Origin: Stutzerimonas stutzeri
GTDB taxonomy: Bacteria; Pseudomonadota; Gammaproteobacteria; Pseudomonadales; Pseudomonadaceae
Length of the DNA: 64,000 bases
Reading direction: 5' to 3'
Assembly: GCA_002339675.1 (NCBI GenBank)
Contig: DDKB01000023.1
Span: forward strand, 186,001 to 250,000
The position numbers and the translations under genes were made by a program. Of the stretch, positions 54,104 through 61,810 are shown piece by piece; within the stretch, counting starts at the first letter, position 1; each line of letters starts with the position of its first letter. Below the pieces are notes generated by a model. The model ran no database searches. It saw only the letters and a list, made by a program, of their open reading frames with translations, and was not told the DNA's origin.

Positions 54104-54529
54104 ATGAAAATCACCCCCTACCTCACCTTCGACGGCCAGGCACGCGAGGCTTTTGCCCACTATCAACGCGTGCTCGGCGGCACGCTGGAGATGATGACCT
54201 TTGCCCAGGCGCCCGAGGCCGAGCGGTTTCCCGCCGAGCACCGCGACCGCATCATGCATGCCTGCCTGAACCTCGGCGAGTTCCAGCTGATGGCCTCCGA
54301 TACCCTCCCCGGCGACGCCACCTGTGGCGGAGGCGCCTACGAAGGCATCAAGGGCTGTTCCATTTCGCTGCACCCAACCAGCGTCACTGAGGCGGAGCGG
54401 CTATTCGACGCGCTTGGTGAGGACGGCCAGGTGCTGATGCCCCTGGAGAAGACCTTCTGGGCCGAACGCTTCGGCATGCTGGTCGACCGTTTCGGCGTGT
54501 CCTGGATGATCAACTGCGAACAGGCCTGA
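54104..54529 (+). CDS. PhnB-like VOC family protein
   Basis: A 141-residue vicinal-oxygen-chelate fold protein with MKITPYLTFDGQAREAFAHY and the later GMLVDRFGVSWMI, typical of the PhnB/YkcA group. Metal-binding residues are not diagnostic and the substrate is unknown. CAGGAG precedes the ATG. It is probably cotranscribed with the YciI gene. Confidence 0.88.
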   Translation: MKITPYLTFDGQAREAFAHYQRVLGGTLEMMTFAQAPEAERFPAEHRDRIMHACLNLGEFQLMASDTLPGDATCGGGAYEGIKGCSISLHPTSVTEAERLFDALGEDGQVLMPLEKTFWAERFGMLVDRFGVSWMINCEQA

Positions 54530-54562
54530 CGACACGAGCTGCCCTGCATGCCGACAGGGTGC

Positions 54563-55525
54563 TCAGCGCTGGCCGCGGAACGTGCCGCGGTACTGCCGGG
54601 GCGATACGCCCAACGCTTTGCCGAAGTGCTGGCGCAGGGACGCCGGTGAACCGAAACCGGCCAGCGCTGCGATCCGGTCGACGGGTTGGTCGGTGGTTTC
54701 CAAGAGCCGTTGCGTCAGTGCGACCCGCTCGGCCAGCAGCCAGCGCCCGACCGTCATGCCGGTGTGCTGGCGGAAGTGCCGGGTGAAGGTCCGTCGGCTC
54801 ATCACTGCTCGGTCCGCCAGACTGTCGAGGCTGTGCGGTAGGTGCAGGCTGCCGCGCGCCCAGTCCAGCAACTCGCCGAGGCGTGTATCCAGAGGCCGCA
54901 GTGGCATAGGCTGCTCGATGTACTGGGCCTGGCCGCCCTGGCGATGCGGCGACATCACCAGCCGACGCGCAACCCGATTGGCCACATCGGCGCCCCACTG
55001 CTTGCGCAACAGATACAGACAGCAATCGAGCGCGGCGGCTGTCCCCGCCGAGGTCAGCAGATTGTTGTCGTCCAGGTAGAGCACATCCGCGTCGACGCTC
55101 ACGGCCGGGTGGCGTTCCTTGAAATGCGTCACCCAGGCCCAGTGAGTCGTGGCGCGACGCCCATCCAGCATGCCTGTCGCGGCCAGCACGTAAGCGCCAA
55201 GGCAGAGGCCGACCAGCGTGGCACCGCGGGCATGCGCCGCCCGCAATGCATCGAGCAACTCGGCCGGCGGCGCGTCGTCAGCGTGGCGCCAGCTCGGCAG
55301 GATGACCGTGTCGGCGCGCGCCAGCGCCTCCAGACCCTGGACGACCTGTAATTCGAACCCCGCCGTGGTGCGCAGGCTGCCGCGCTCGACCGCACAAACC
55401 TCGACGACATAGCCCTGCTCGCGCGCGCCCTCATCGCCAAATACGACACAGGGCACCGACAGATGGAATGGGCTGATCGCGTCGAAGGCGACCACGGCAA
55501 TTCGGTGAACAGGCGACACTGGCAA
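54563..55525 (-). CDS. GlxA-type transcriptional regulator (DJ-1/PfpI plus AraC)
   Basis: A 320-residue regulator with a DJ-1/PfpI amidase-like domain in the first half and an AraC-type HTH at about 215-315 (SLDSLADRAVMSRRTFTRHF; ALGVSPRQYRGTF). Cys108 in VGLCLGAYVLA sits where the PfpI nucleophile elbow would be. The target is not shown; the divergent hydrolase gene across 147 bp is the natural candidate. It could respond to a metabolite bound in the PfpI domain. Confidence 0.9.
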   Translation of the reverse strand: MPVSPVHRIAVVAFDAISPFHLSVPCVVFGDEGAREQGYVVEVCAVERGSLRTTAGFELQVVQGLEALARADTVILPSWRHADDAPPAELLDALRAAHARGATLVGLCLGAYVLAATGMLDGRRATTHWAWVTHFKERHPAVSVDADVLYLDDNNLLTSAGTAAALDCCLYLLRKQWGADVANRVARRLVMSPHRQGGQAQYIEQPMPLRPLDTRLGELLDWARGSLHLPHSLDSLADRAVMSRRTFTRHFRQHTGMTVGRWLLAERVALTQRLLETTDQPVDRIAALAGFGSPASLRQHFGKALGVSPRQYRGTFRGQR

Positions 55526-55672
55526 CCTCCAGCAAAGCTAAAACTGGCCCGATCTTAGCGCAAGCTGTCTTCCGGGCCACTCGTTGGCAGACCTCTGGCG
55601 GCGAGACAATCGCTGCCACACCGGGTGTCCAGTCCGGCGCCCACCACGGTAAACCCAGCCCGAGGAAGCACC

Positions 55673-56290
55673 ATGAGCCCCAAGCGTGCCCTGATCGTTA
55701 TCGACGTGCAGAACGAATATGTCACCGGCAACCTGCGTATCGAATACCCGGACGTGCAGCTGTCACTGCGCAATATCGCTCGCGCCATGGACGCAGCACG
55801 TGATGCGGGGATTCCGGTCGTCGTGATACAGCACCTGGCACCGGCGAGCTCGCCGCTGTTTGCCCGCGGCAGTCAGCAGGCCGAGCTGCACCCAAAGGTC
55901 GCCGAGCGTCCATTTGACTTACATATCGAGAAATCCATGGCCAGTGCGCTGGCCAATACCGACCTTGGAGGCTGGCTGCGCGATCGGCAGATCGACACCC
56001 TGACGGTGGTCGGCTACATGACCCACAATTGCGACGTATCTACCGTGCTTCAGGCGCATCATGAGGGCTGGAAGGTGGAGCTGCTGCACGACGCCAGTGG
56101 CTCGTTGCCCTACGAGAATTCGGTGGGCGCAGCAAGCGCCGAGGAGATTCATCGTGCCTTCACGGTGGTGATGAACACCGGTTTCGCGGCAGTGGTAACG
56201 ACGGACGAATGGCTACAGGCCGTGCGGGATGAGCAAGCGCTTTCACCCGACAATATCTACCTGTCCAATCAACGAGCCGTGCAGCGCTGA
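55673..56290 (+). CDS. Isochorismatase-type cysteine hydrolase
   Basis: A 205-residue hydrolase with the isochorismatase fold. The catalytic triad Asp11 (VIDVQNEY), Lys87 (HIEKSMAS) and Cys120 (MTHNCDVST) is complete. GAGGA precedes the ATG at 55673. Members include nicotinamidases and carbamoylases; nothing distinguishes them here. It is divergent from a GlxA-type regulator and could be its target. Confidence 0.9.
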   Translation: MSPKRALIVIDVQNEYVTGNLRIEYPDVQLSLRNIARAMDAARDAGIPVVVIQHLAPASSPLFARGSQQAELHPKVAERPFDLHIEKSMASALANTDLGGWLRDRQIDTLTVVGYMTHNCDVSTVLQAHHEGWKVELLHDASGSLPYENSVGAASAEEIHRAFTVVMNTGFAAVVTTDEWLQAVRDEQALSPDNIYLSNQRAVQR

Positions 56291-56318
56291 AGGATTGAGC
56301 AGAGCTTCGCCGAACCGG

Positions 56319-56480
56319 TCAGCCGGCCCGACGGCGGAGGCCCAGCCATAAAAGCACGCCACCGGTCGCCATGAAGCCGGGCGCCATCCAGACAAAGGTC
56401 TTCGCTTCCGATGCAAGACCAATCGCCAGGCAGGCAACGCTTGAAACAAGCAGAGGGATGGCAGGCGTGAGATAGGACAT
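56319..56480 (-). CDS. Small two-helix hypothetical membrane protein
   Basis: A 53-residue frame starting MSYLTPAIPLLVSSVACLAIG with two hydrophobic stretches at about residues 5-20 and 30-47 (WMAPGFMATGGVLLWLGL) and a basic end (RRRAG). Not in any family I recognise. The Shine-Dalgarno is weak. It ends 28 nt beyond the convergent isochorismatase gene. Confidence 0.5.
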   Translation of the reverse strand: MSYLTPAIPLLVSSVACLAIGLASEAKTFVWMAPGFMATGGVLLWLGLRRRAG

Positions 56481-56543
56481 CTTGTGGCGCTGCGTGGGCG
56501 GCTTCAGAGCACTGAGACGCCATTAACCGACACGAACCGATCG

Positions 56544-57282
56544 CTAGTCAACGAGCGCCAGGGATTCGAGCAAGGCGCGCATGTCTTGCCAGTGAGTGCC
56601 TTCCCAGAAAATCTTGTCGCACGCATTGCAGGCCAGAAAGCGCTCATGGCGCGCCTGTACGCGCGGCGGGACGCGGTCGAGTATCGCCTGCCTGTCCACC
56701 TCATGCAGTCGCACATTGCAGCTCAAACACAAGCTGAAGGGTCGGGCATGGCTGGCCAGATCGAGCCGGTGATAGAGCTCGCGCAACTGCCCTTGTGGTT
56801 TGAGTGCATGCACATAGCAGCCGTGCAACACCACCCGGTGCATCAGCAATGCGCGGTCGCGCGTCAGCAGGACACGGCGCTCACGGTTGGCCAGCGCTGC
56901 CATGGCGGCATCTTCGAAGTGGTTGTCGTACAGCGTGTCGAAACCGGCCATGCGCAGCGCCCGCCAGGCCGCCGAGGTGGGCGTCCGCCACAAAACGCGG
57001 CGGTGTCGGCACTGGCGGCAAACGCGCGAGACTGCCGACGTCGAGCTGCGCAAAGACCGGGTACACGGCGATCCGCGCCCCCTCGCCGATCAGCCAGTCG
57101 AGCCCGACCGGATTGCCATCGGCCAGGACCAGCGCCACCTCGGTATGCGGGACGCCCAGGGCTTCGATCATGTGCTTGGTGGTGGTGCGCTGCGCGCAGC
57201 GGCAGCTGAACGCCTGGCCGCGGCGTTCGCGGGGAAGGAATGCGTTGAGCCTGGCGTAGAAGCGAAAAGTGGCGGTAATCAT
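56544..57282 (-). pseudogene. Mut7-C RNase domain protein, frameshifted
   Basis: Two overlapping reverse frames together encode a Mut7-C protein. The first starts at ATG 57282 and gives the Mut7-C ubiquitin-like N-domain (MITATFRFYARLN to PRFVADAHLGGLA, residues 1-107). The second frame continues RALRMAGFDTLYDNHFE to the end at 56544, holding the RNase domain (LLTRDRALLMHR) and two CxxC pairs (LCLSCN and LACNACD). The frames switch at about 56962, where restoring a continuous product needs a 2-base insertion (or +1 shift), giving about 246 residues. Either a real mutation, a sequencing error or recoding; the first is most likely to disable the gene. Confidence 0.85.
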
Positions 57283-57355
57283 GGTGTCGGCAACCGGGCC
57301 GCGCCAGCCGGCAGCCCGGGCGCGACACGTCGCGCCTCCGTATACGGGCAGCGGG

Positions 57356-58141
57356 TCAGATCAATTTATAGCCGATGGTGGCCAGCATCACCGCCATGCA
57401 GGGCCGCAGTACCGCGTCTGGCACCCGCCCGGAGAGGTTGCTCCCCAGATAGATGCCCGGCAGCGAGCCCATCAGCAGATAGGCCAGGATGGTCCAGTCC
57501 ATGTTGCCCATGCCCGCATGGCCAAGCCCGGCGACCAGCGTCAGCGGCACGGCATGGGCGATTTCGGTACCGACCAGGCGTCGGGTGGACAGCAGCGGGT
57601 AGAGAAAGAACAGCGCCACGGTGCCGAGCGCGCCGGCGCCAATGGACGTCAGGGTAACCGTCGCGCCGAGCACCATGCCCACCACCAGCGTCAGCAGATC
57701 GAGCCCGCGTGGTGAGAGCCGCGGCGTCGGCCCGGACAACCGGGTCGCCCATACCATCAGGCGCTTCTTGAACAGCACCGCCAGCGCCGTGAGCACCAGC
57801 ACGACGCCCAGCGACTGTTTGATCACCGCGTTGAGGGCGTCCTGGTTGCCGTGCAACCCGCTGAGCACCCAGAGCATCACGCCCGCGGCGGGCACGCTGC
57901 CCAGCGCCAGCCAACCGGTGATGCGCCAGTCGATGTTGCGGTGCTTCTGATGCACCCAGACGCCACCGGCCTTGGTGACCGCGGCATAGAGCAGATCGGT
58001 GCCGACCGCTGCCGCCGGGTTGACCCCGAACCAGAGCAGAATCGGGGTCATCAGCGAGCCGCCGCCAACGCCGGTCATGCCGACGATGAACCCGACCAGC
58101 AGGCCAGCGATCACAAAGCCAAGTACCCCAATTTCCATCAT
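57356..58141 (-). CDS. TauE/SafE-family anion exporter
   Basis: A 261-residue inner-membrane protein with about eight hydrophobic segments. The N-terminal VGFIVGMTGVGGGSLMTPILLWFG is the first TauE/SafE motif, and the second half-repeat SIGAGALGTVALFFLYPLL is present. The family exports sulfite or organosulfonates; substrate not proven here. ATG 58141 (or 58138) is the start. It is divergent from RNase Z across an AT-rich 179-bp region. Confidence 0.92.
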   Translation of the reverse strand: MMEIGVLGFVIAGLLVGFIVGMTGVGGGSLMTPILLWFGVNPAAAVGTDLLYAAVTKAGGVWVHQKHRNIDWRITGWLALGSVPAAGVMLWVLSGLHGNQDALNAVIKQSLGVVLVLTALAVLFKKRLMVWATRLSGPTPRLSPRGLDLLTLVVGMVLGATVTLTSIGAGALGTVALFFLYPLLSTRRLVGTEIAHAVPLTLVAGLGHAGMGNMDWTILAYLLMGSLPGIYLGSNLSGRVPDAVLRPCMAVMLATIGYKLI

Positions 58142-58320
58142 GCGATCCCGTGATTGAGCCAGTAGGCAGGTCGACGGGCGCAGCATACCGGCAGTGACTA
58201 GCTATTCTTAATATAAGTTTGTGCTTTGTTAGTATCCATATGGAATAAGGCCATGACTGGCACACCCCAATGGCGCTATGCCACGCTCATCCGCTGGATC
58301 CAGACGCACTGGGAGGCCCC

Positions 58321-59373
58321 GTGGACCTGCTATTTCTCGGCACTTCGTCCGGCACGCCAACACGCAGACGCAATGTCAGTGGCCTGGCCCTCGTCGAAGA
58401 CAGCGGCAAAGGCTGGTATCTGATCGACTGCGGCGAAGCGACGCAGCATCAACTGCTGCGCACCCCGCTGAGCTTGCATGGCTTGCGCGCGGTGTGCATC
58501 ACTCATGTCCACGGCGATCACTGCTATGGGCTGCCCGGGCTACTCGCCAGTGCCGGCATGGCCGGGCGCCGGGCGCCACTGCCGATCATCGCGCCGGCGG
58601 CGATCGAAGGTTGGATACACGCAACGCTGGCCATGAGCCACAACCGCCTGCCCTACGTGCTGCAGTTCCATCCGCTTGAAACCCTGGCCGGGTGGCACAA
58701 CGAGACGCTGCACGTGGAGGCAATCGCTCTCTCGCATCGGGTGCCGAGCTGGGGCTACCGGTTCACCGAACTCCGCCCGGATCCGCGGCTGAATACCGAC
58801 CTTCTCGACCGCGACGGCATCGAGCGCGGGCCGCTCTGGGGCCAGCTGGCGCGTGGCGATGACGTCGAGCATGCCGGCCGCATGCTGCGCAGCGAGGACT
58901 ACCTGTTGCCGACCCGCGCGCCCCGGCGCATCGTCGTCGGCGGCGACAACGACCGGCCAGAACTGCTCCGCGCCGCCTGCGAGGGTGCGCAGGTATTGGT
59001 TCACGAAGCCACCTACAGCGAGGCCATCGCCGCCGATAAGGTCGAGTTCGGCCACAGCACCGCGGCACAGGTCGGCGCCTTCGCCGCACAGGCCAAGCTA
59101 CCGAACCTGGTTTTGACGCACTTCAGCGCGCGCTATCAGAACGTTCCGGGGCGAGGCGGCTCCATCGAGGACATCCGCATCGAAGCGGCGCGTTCATATG
59201 GCGGTCAGCTGATCCTTGCGGAGGACCTGCTGCGCCTCAGGCTCGACAAGGCCGGCCAGCTTCAGCGCCTGGTGGCCGTTCGCAACGGCCCGACCGCCGC
59301 TGCAGCGGGTGCGTCTGCCCCGGCCGAACAGCGGGATCGGGCAGGTAGTCGAACGGCGCCAACAATTGAATGA
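58321..59373 (+). CDS. rnz: Ribonuclease Z
   Basis: Metallo-beta-lactamase-fold endonuclease that trims tRNA 3' ends. The 350-residue protein has the zinc motif THVHGDH (61-67), and later HEATYSE, GHSTAAQVG and LTHFSARY. The start is the GTG at 58321 with GGGAGG 4 nt upstream; upstream residues in the open frame are not homologous. The last 30 residues after VAVRNG are low-complexity (Ala/Pro/Arg) and extend beyond the usual C-terminus. Confidence 0.92.
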   Translation: MDLLFLGTSSGTPTRRRNVSGLALVEDSGKGWYLIDCGEATQHQLLRTPLSLHGLRAVCITHVHGDHCYGLPGLLASAGMAGRRAPLPIIAPAAIEGWIHATLAMSHNRLPYVLQFHPLETLAGWHNETLHVEAIALSHRVPSWGYRFTELRPDPRLNTDLLDRDGIERGPLWGQLARGDDVEHAGRMLRSEDYLLPTRAPRRIVVGGDNDRPELLRAACEGAQVLVHEATYSEAIAADKVEFGHSTAAQVGAFAAQAKLPNLVLTHFSARYQNVPGRGGSIEDIRIEAARSYGGQLILAEDLLRLRLDKAGQLQRLVAVRNGPTAAAAGASAPAEQRDRAGSRTAPTIE

Positions 59374-59387
59374 TAACTAATATCATT
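59369..59387 (+). promoter_or_regulatory. Fur box upstream of the TonB receptor gene
   Basis: AATGATAACTAATATCATT is a perfect 7-5-7 inverted repeat matching the 19-bp Fur-box layout. It lies 55 bp before the receptor start and overlaps the end of rnz. Iron-dependent repression by Fur is inferred. Confidence 0.85.
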
Positions 59388-59442
59388 TACATCGGGTTTA
59401 CATACAGCTATGGTCGCCCTCCTTTCAACGGAGGAAGACGCT

Positions 59443-61560
59443 GTGCCATCACCCCAGACCCATCTCTTGCCACTGCTCACCGCGCTGGCCGCACCGGCCG
59501 CTTTTGCCCAGCCCGGTTCGCCGTTCGAGCTTCCCGCCACGTCGGTGACCGGCGCACACGAGGCGTCCACCTACCGGCCGGAGCAAAGCAGGGCCGCGAC
59601 GAAAATTGACGCCCCGCTGCGCGACATTCCGCAGTCGATCAACGTCGTGCCGCAAATCGTGCTGAAAGACCAAGGCGCCGACTCGCTGGAGGACGCGCTG
59701 AAGAACGTTCCGGGCATCGGGCTGAGCAACGGCGACGGGCAACGCGATCAGGTCACCATTCGTGGTTTCAGCGCGATCGGCGACCAGTACATCGATGGCA
59801 TTCGTGACGACGCGCTGTACTTCCGCGACCTGTCTAACATCGAGCGCGTCGAAGTGATCAAAGGGCCGGCGGCGGTTCTCTACGGCCGCGGTTCCTCGGG
59901 CGGGCTGATCAACAGCGTGACGAAGAAGCCAACCTTCGCACCGGAGCAGGAAGTGGGCGTCAGCTTCGACAGCGAAGGCAAACGTCGTACCCGGTTCGAT
60001 GCTGGCTGGGCTGACCAGCAAACCCAGGACAAGGCGTTTCGCGTGACCGGCGCGCTGGAAGACAGCGACACCTTCCGCGAAGACAGCTTTCTGGAGCGCA
60101 AAGCGCTCGCCCCGTCCGCCTACTTCCGCCTTTCCGACGACCTGGAAGTCAACATCGGCGCGTCGTACCTCTACGACAAGCGTCTGATCGACTTCGGTAT
60201 TCCGGCACTCAATGGCCGGCCCGTCGATGTCGATCGCGACAAGCGCTTCGGCTCGGCCAGCGCTAGTCAGGATTACACCCGAAGTGAGGTCTTCTCGCTG
60301 ACCGCCGGCATCGACTACCAGATCAATGACGCCTTCACGCTGAGCAACACCAGCCGCTACTACCACTACGATCTGGACCGCAACAACACCCTGGCCCACA
60401 CCGATGCCAACCGCTTCGTCACCGCTCCGGACGGCACCCTGCTGGTCAAGCTCAAGCGCGGCAACGTCCAGCGCAAGGAAGACGGCTGGTTCAACCAGAC
60501 CGAGCTCAAGCAGAACGCGGTCGTTGCCGGCATGAACCATCAATTGCTCTACGGCGTCGAGTTCGGTCGCCAGGAAAAGGATCAGCAGTTCTACAACCAG
60601 GACGATGTCGCGCGGGTGCCGGTCTACGGTGACGCGCTGCTACCGGTGCCGTCCCAGGCCAACCGGAAGACGGGCGATGGCCTCAACACGCAGGAAACCA
60701 CAGGCCTCTACGTCCAGGACCTGATCGAACTGTCGCCCCACTGGAAGGCGCTGCTGGGCGTGCGCTACGACGAGTTCGACCAGTCCTTCCGCGACGACCT
60801 CAACGGCAAGGCCGAACTGGAGCGGACCGATTACACCCTCAGCCCGCGCGCAGGTCTGGTCTGGCAGCCGGACGACATGCAGTCCTACTACCTGTCGGTC
60901 AGCCGCTCCTACCAGCCATCGGGCGAAATGTTCCAGGTCAGCGCGACCAACGTCGAACTGAAGCCGGAGCAAACCACCAACTACGAACTCGGCGCCAAGT
61001 GGAACCTGCTGCAGGACCGGCTGATGCTCACCGCCGCGATTTTCCGTCTCGAGCGCACCGAGATCAAAACCACCGACCCGGTCAACCCCGCCAAGCTGGT
61101 GCTGGCCGGTGAGCAACGCACCGACGGGTTCGAAACCACCTTCATGGGCCAGGTCTCGGACAAGTGGCAGCTCTATGGTGGCTACGCCTTCCTCGACGCC
61201 GAGATCACCCAGTCGAACAGCAAGACCAATGGCGTCGACAACGAAGGCCAGGTGCCAACCCTTACCCCGCGTCACAGCGCCAACCTCTGGGCCGTGCGCA
61301 CGCTGGCGCCGAAATGGCGCGTCGGCATGGGCGCGAACTACGTGGGCAGCCGATACACCTCGCTGGATAACGACACCGAGATGCCTGGCTATACCACGGT
61401 CGACGCGGCGCTGTTCTACGATCAGCCGAAGTGGGATGCCGCATTGCGCCTGTTCAACGTCTTCGACAAGGAGTACTACGCGTCGGCCCACGGCTCGGTC
61501 GACCTGATCACGTCCGGCGCGCCGCGCACCCTCGAGCTGAGCGCGAACTACCGGTTCTAA
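59443..61560 (+). CDS. TonB-dependent siderophore receptor
   Basis: A 705-residue outer-membrane receptor that imports ferric siderophores with energy from TonB-ExbB-ExbD. The best start is the GTG at 59443, which has GGAGG 8 nt upstream and produces a signal peptide (to AFAQ); a longer ATG start at 59410 lacks this. The plug domain contains IPQSINVVPQ, DALKNVPGIG and RVEVIKGPAAVLYGRG, and the barrel ends with the terminal Phe motif LELSANYRF. The pattern resembles Fiu-like catecholate receptors, which is a guess. A Fur box lies upstream and no siderophore biosynthesis genes are nearby. Confidence 0.93.
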   Translation: MPSPQTHLLPLLTALAAPAAFAQPGSPFELPATSVTGAHEASTYRPEQSRAATKIDAPLRDIPQSINVVPQIVLKDQGADSLEDALKNVPGIGLSNGDGQRDQVTIRGFSAIGDQYIDGIRDDALYFRDLSNIERVEVIKGPAAVLYGRGSSGGLINSVTKKPTFAPEQEVGVSFDSEGKRRTRFDAGWADQQTQDKAFRVTGALEDSDTFREDSFLERKALAPSAYFRLSDDLEVNIGASYLYDKRLIDFGIPALNGRPVDVDRDKRFGSASASQDYTRSEVFSLTAGIDYQINDAFTLSNTSRYYHYDLDRNNTLAHTDANRFVTAPDGTLLVKLKRGNVQRKEDGWFNQTELKQNAVVAGMNHQLLYGVEFGRQEKDQQFYNQDDVARVPVYGDALLPVPSQANRKTGDGLNTQETTGLYVQDLIELSPHWKALLGVRYDEFDQSFRDDLNGKAELERTDYTLSPRAGLVWQPDDMQSYYLSVSRSYQPSGEMFQVSATNVELKPEQTTNYELGAKWNLLQDRLMLTAAIFRLERTEIKTTDPVNPAKLVLAGEQRTDGFETTFMGQVSDKWQLYGGYAFLDAEITQSNSKTNGVDNEGQVPTLTPRHSANLWAVRTLAPKWRVGMGANYVGSRYTSLDNDTEMPGYTTVDAALFYDQPKWDAALRLFNVFDKEYYASAHGSVDLITSGAPRTLELSANYRF

Positions 61561-61584
61561 ACGACCGGCGGTATTTGCGAGATG

Positions 61585-61614
61585 CGAGGCGCTTGAAATC
61601 AAGCGCCTCGTTTC
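61585..61614 (+). terminator. Rho-independent terminator after the TonB receptor
   Basis: A perfect 11-bp stem CGAGGCGCTTG/CAAGCGCCTCG with an AAAT loop is followed by TTTC. It lies 25 nt after the stop codon. Confidence 0.9.
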
Positions 61615-61810
61615 ATTTGTCAGCCCGGGTCACCGCTCCGACCTGCAATGGCGCAAGCTGTTCATGCCCCTGGCAGGCGCAGCGACGTCCTGTCCAGGCT
61701 GACGCCGATGCAGCGTGCAAGCGCCAACAGCAACGCAGCCACTGGCTGCCGATTGGATCAGGCAAGCCGCACCGCGACGGCTATCGACCGGTCCGCGCGC
61801 CCAGACACGG

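Noticed and set aside
56962..56968. Programmed frameshift in the Mut7-C gene
   Set aside because: No slippery heptamer or downstream pseudoknot could be recognised, so mutation or sequence error is preferred.
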